A stretch of 64,000 nt of DNA from Leifsonia sp. fls2-241-R2A-40a. Its GTDB lineage: Bacteria > Actinomycetota > Actinomycetes > Actinomycetales > Microbacteriaceae. Positions 61,420 through 64,000 of the stretch are shown here, in pieces. The stretch covers positions 1,736,001 to 1,800,000 of the forward strand of contig NZ_JARVRS010000001.1 in assembly GCF_030209575.1 (NCBI RefSeq). The letters run 5' to 3'. The notes beneath the pieces were generated by a model, which made no database searches, had not been told where the DNA came from, and worked only from the letters and a program-made list of their open reading frames with translations. Within the stretch, counting starts at the first letter, position 1; every line of letters begins with the position of its first letter. Both the position numbers and the translations under genes were made by a program.

Positions 61420-62340
61420 GTGAAGGTCGCTCTGCAATTCGCCGCCATGGGGCTCGTCTGGGGCGCCAGCTTCCTGTTCATGAAGATCGCGCTCGAGGGC
61501 GTCAGCTTCGGGCAGGTCGCGTGGGCGCGGCTGGTGTTCGGCGCGGTGACGCTCGGCATCATCGCGCTGGCGATGCGGGTGCGGCTGCCGCGGGAGCCGA
61601 TCGTCTACCTGCACTTCGCGGTCGTCGCCGTGACCTACTGCGTCATCCCGTTCCTCCTCTTCGCCTGGGCCGAGCAGTACGTCTCCTCCAGCCTCGCGAG
61701 CATCTACAACGCGGTCACGCCGATCACGACGGCGATCCTCGTGACGGCGGTGTTCCGCGTGGAGAAGCTCAACCGCGACCAGGTGCTGGGCGTGCTCGTG
61801 GGCATCCTTGGTGTCGTCGTGGTGGTCGGACCGTGGGCGGTGGATGCGCTGGCCGGCAGCCTGTGGGGCCAGCTCGCCTGCCTGGGTGCGGTGACCTGCT
61901 ACGGGTTCAGCTTCGGCTACATCCGCCGGTTCATCAGCCCGCGGGAGGTGTCCGCGACCGCGAGCGCCTTCCTCAACATCGGGCTGGCGGCCGTGGTCAT
62001 GCTGCTGCTCACGCCCATCGTCGCCTGGCATCCGATCGAGTTCAGCTGGCCCGTGCTGCTGTCGCTGCTCGCGCTCGGAGCGCTCGGGACCGGCGTCGTC
62101 TACATCTGGAACATGAACGTGCTGCGCGCGTGGGGTCCGACCGTCACCTCCGGCGTCACCTACGTCACGCCGGTGATCGGCGTGGCGCTGGGCATCCTCA
62201 TCCTCGGCGAGCACCTGACCTGGAACGAGCCGGTCGGGGCGCTCATCGTCATCGCGGGAATCCTGCTCACGCAGCAGCGCGTGCGGCTGTTCACCCGCCG
62301 CCAGGCCGAGCTGGCGGCGCAGGAGGCGGCCGCGCGCTAG
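61420..62340 (+). CDS. DMT-superfamily (EamA) transporter
   Basis: 306 residues with ten helices as two five-helix EamA repeats; the first opens MGLVWGASFLFMKIALEG, and the second includes TPVIGVALGILILGEHL (core PVIGVALGILILGE). It moves a small metabolite or amino acid, probably exporting it. The GTG lies 6 nt after TAGCGT (61408-61413), a leaderless-type start. It ends in an unusual noncoding repeat. Confidence 0.88.
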   Translation: MKVALQFAAMGLVWGASFLFMKIALEGVSFGQVAWARLVFGAVTLGIIALAMRVRLPREPIVYLHFAVVAVTYCVIPFLLFAWAEQYVSSSLASIYNAVTPITTAILVTAVFRVEKLNRDQVLGVLVGILGVVVVVGPWAVDALAGSLWGQLACLGAVTCYGFSFGYIRRFISPREVSATASAFLNIGLAAVVMLLLTPIVAWHPIEFSWPVLLSLLALGALGTGVVYIWNMNVLRAWGPTVTSGVTYVTPVIGVALGILILGEHLTWNEPVGALIVIAGILLTQQRVRLFTRRQAELAAQEAAAR

Positions 62341-62373
62341 CCGCGCGACCCTGGCCGCCCGACGCTGGCCGCG

Positions 62374-62700
62374 GCCATCATCGGAGTTTCCGAGGTCATC
62401 GCCGGAGATTCCGGCCGATCTCCTCGGCATCTCCGTCCCGGCCGCTTTGCGTCGGAGATTCAGGCGTCTTTCTCCGACGCTAACCGATGCGCGGCGGCCG
62501 CGCAGGAGCGGCAGGCGCGGGAGACACGGTAGGCGGCAGGAGGCGGCGGCGCGGTAACCGCGCAAGCCCCGTCTGCCCGAGCCATCGTCGGAGTTTCGGA
62601 GGCCATCGTCGAAGTTCCCGGCCGATCTCCTCCGGATCTCCGTCCCGGCCGCTTTCCGCCGGAGAATCAGGCGTCTTTCTCCGACGCTAACCGATGCGCG
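62374..62700. repeat. 120-bp direct repeat in noncoding DNA
   Basis: 62374-62493 and 62581-62700 are both 120 bp and differ at about 12 positions (90% identity), separated by 87 bp. Each contains a hairpin with GTCGGAGA/TCTCCGAC-type arms (GCCGGAG in copy 2) around CAGGCGTCTT, and the end TCCGACGCTAACCGATGCGCG is identical. No reading frame through it resembles the neighbours. It fills most of the 386-bp gap between the DMT and esterase genes. It could be a mobile-element relic or a structured RNA locus. Confidence 0.8.
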
Positions 62701-62726
62701 TCCGGAGGGGCCGGGCGGCGGCGCGT

Positions 62727-63722
62727 CTAGCCGAGGTGCGACCGCAGGAACGCCACGGTCGCCGTCACGGCGTCCCGCGCCTCGGGATACGCCAGGTGGA
62801 ACTGGTACTCGTGCGGGAGTGCCGGCGCGTGATCCGCCGGCCAGAACAGCTCGGTCACGTCGACCCCCGCGGCTCGCAGCGCGGCCGCCATCGGGACCGA
62901 CTGGGTGACCGTGAGACCGTCCCCGTTGCCGCCCGAGATGTACGTCGGCGGGAAGCGCGAGGTCACGTGCCGGAGCACCGACATCGTCCGGCCGGCCGGG
63001 CTGTCCGACCAGTCCTTGGTGCCGCTGTACGCCCACATCGCCGTTTTGAACCCCCAGCCCACCAGCCCGGTCAGGCCGGCCAGCGCATCCAGGTCGTACA
63101 CACCGCAGTTCAGGATGATGCCGCGCAGCTGCTGGGGGCGAAGCGCGGGAGGGATGCCGACGAGCTGAGCATAGTCTGCGCTCGTCGTCAGGGCGGCCAG
63201 CTGGGCGGCGAGCTGGGCGCCCGCGGAGTCCCCGGCGAGCACGACGCGCGAAGGGTCGACGCCGAGCGATCCCGCGTTCGCAATGATGTGCGCGAGCGCG
63301 GCGTTCACCTGGCGGAGGGCGGTCGGGTACGCCGCCTCCGGCGCGAGCGTGTAGTTCAGCCCGATCGCCGTGAAGCCCTCCGCCGCGAGAATGCGGAGGT
63401 ACGGCTCCACATCCCGGCTCGACCCGGACAGCCAGGCGCCCCCGTGCACCCAGACGACCGTCGGCAGCGGGCCGTCGGCGCCCTCCGGACGGAACACGTC
63501 GAAAGTGAGCCCGTCCACGCCCGCATCCACTCCGACGTCGGCGGTCGTTTCCTGAGGCACGAACGGCTGCATCTCGGCAACCGTCTCGCGCGCCCCCTTG
63601 GTGAACACCCGCCGGATGACCAGCGCGCTCGGCCAGGGAGACGCCCGCGCGAACGCCACCGCCCCTGCAACCACCGCCCCCACGCCGACGAGTGAACTGA
63701 CCAGGGCCGCTCGAGCACGCAT
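62727..63722 (-). CDS. alpha/beta-hydrolase esterase (HSL type), secreted or membrane-anchored
   Basis: 331 residues. The first ~25 residues (LVSSLVGVGAVVAGAVAFA) form a signal-anchor helix. HGGAW is the oxyanion loop, GDSAGA the nucleophile elbow (Ser), and DHAPALPHEYQ carries the His, with an Asp in the preceding segment: the hormone-sensitive lipase group. It hydrolyses an unidentified ester on the outer side of the membrane. ATG 63722 lies 6 nt after TACGGT (minus strand 63729-63734), a leaderless-type start. Confidence 0.87.
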   Translation of the reverse strand: MRARAALVSSLVGVGAVVAGAVAFARASPWPSALVIRRVFTKGARETVAEMQPFVPQETTADVGVDAGVDGLTFDVFRPEGADGPLPTVVWVHGGAWLSGSSRDVEPYLRILAAEGFTAIGLNYTLAPEAAYPTALRQVNAALAHIIANAGSLGVDPSRVVLAGDSAGAQLAAQLAALTTSADYAQLVGIPPALRPQQLRGIILNCGVYDLDALAGLTGLVGWGFKTAMWAYSGTKDWSDSPAGRTMSVLRHVTSRFPPTYISGGNGDGLTVTQSVPMAAALRAAGVDVTELFWPADHAPALPHEYQFHLAYPEARDAVTATVAFLRSHLG

Positions 63723-63748
63723 CCCCTCACCGTAGCGCCGCCGAGCCC

Positions 63749-63791
63749 AGGAAAAACGCCCCGAATCGCGCGGACTCGGGGCGTTTTTCCT
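63749..63791 (-). terminator. intrinsic terminator of purL
   Basis: AGGAAAAACGCCCCGA (63749-63764) and TCGGGGCGTTTTTCCT (63776-63791) form a perfect 16-bp stem with T-runs at both ends. It ends 31 bp from the purL stop. Confidence 0.85.
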
Positions 63792-63822
63792 GTGCTCGGG
63801 GGCTACCCGCAGGTCGGGCGGG

Positions 63823-64000
63823 TCAGGCGACCGTGGGACCGAAGTGCTCGGGGAGGGTGGAGCGGTGCACTCCGTGCAGCTCCTCCAGGCCGATCGTGAA
63901 GAGGTCCTGCACCTCGAGCACCGGCTGGGCGCCGACCTCGGCGTCGGTCACGCCGATGCGGAGTGCCGGGATGCCGCGGCCTTCGCAGAGGCCGCGGAAC
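63823..64000 (-). CDS. purL: phosphoribosylformylglycinamidine synthase subunit PurL, C-terminal end (partial)
   Basis: The stop TCA (63823-63825) closes a frame that runs off the window. The last 59 residues read FRGLCEGRGIPALRIGVTDAE then LEVQDLFTIGLEELHGVHRSTLPEHFG, which match the C-terminal end of the small-type PurL. It makes FGAM with PurQ and PurS. With purA it gives a second purine gene in the window, although they are 11 kb apart. Confidence 0.82.
   Translation of the reverse strand, partial: FRGLCEGRGIPALRIGVTDAEVGAQPVLEVQDLFTIGLEELHGVHRSTLPEHFGPTVA

Noticed and set aside
62374-62700. Duplicated peptides such as ASVSVGERRL in a minus-strand frame through the 120-bp repeats
   Set aside because: The similarity is a by-product of the DNA repeat. 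The frame continues into neighbouring genes as a shadow and has no start or ribosome site of its own.

Overview
This is 64 kb of very GC-rich chromosome from a high-GC Gram-positive bacterium. Protein content (a HspR-type heat-shock element in front of clpB, DUF6421, DUF3052, Eis-type acetyltransferase, CE1758/CE1759 luciferase-like pair, septum-formation-like protein) and the very frequent leaderless starts suggest an actinobacterium, most likely Microbacteriaceae (Leifsonia/Microbacterium-like). The genus is an inference. I see no tRNA, rRNA, CRISPR array, insertion sequence, integrase or phage gene. The left end cuts an amino-acid permease and the right end cuts purL.

Layout. 0-4.6 kb: tail of an APC permease, a MerR regulator with a membrane protein and a triple palindromic operator, then a divergent MarR/MFS-exporter pair sharing a palindromic operator. 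4.6-8.2 kb: clpB without its N-terminal domain behind a HAIR element, and a zinc alcohol dehydrogenase. 8.2-14.4 kb: an exopolysaccharide operon (hyaluronan-synthase-like GT2, membrane-anchored GH26 hydrolase, UDP-glucose dehydrogenase, GalU) with competing hairpins upstream. 14.7-23.7 kb: a LacI-controlled sugar regulon, with GH2 on one side and an ABC importer, two GH43 enzymes and a PhyH-type dioxygenase on the other. The same operator word lies over both promoters. 23.9-27.2 kb: a translationally coupled operon of threonine aldolase, SDR and DUF6421. 27-36 kb: methyltransferase, SDRs, APC permease, SRPBCC protein and an SsuABC-like importer. 35.7-43.1 kb: xthA, pyrE, a septum-formation-like membrane protein, HAD phosphatase, SpoU-type RNA methylase, DUF3052, phosphoesterase and a 54-residue ORF.

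43.2-51.2 kb holds what I find the most unusual system: two YhgE/Pip-family membrane proteins, a TetR repressor with its palindrome, a free-standing ABC-ATPase-like protein in which every catalytic motif is lost, and an MMPL transporter whose C-terminus is fused to a second degenerate ABC-ATPase-like domain. 51.3-64 kb: purA, Eis-type acetyltransferase, SDR plus chorismate mutase, an ABC/FtsX-type exporter, a second GT2, an FMN reductase/LLM monooxygenase pair, a DMT permease, a 120-bp noncoding direct repeat, an esterase, and the end of purL.

Across the window about 19 genes start only 6-7 nt after a TANNNT hexamer, the geometry of leaderless actinobacterial transcripts. I used this to choose several starts. 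GC-rich third positions create long false ORFs opposite and out of frame with the real genes, and these were left out.
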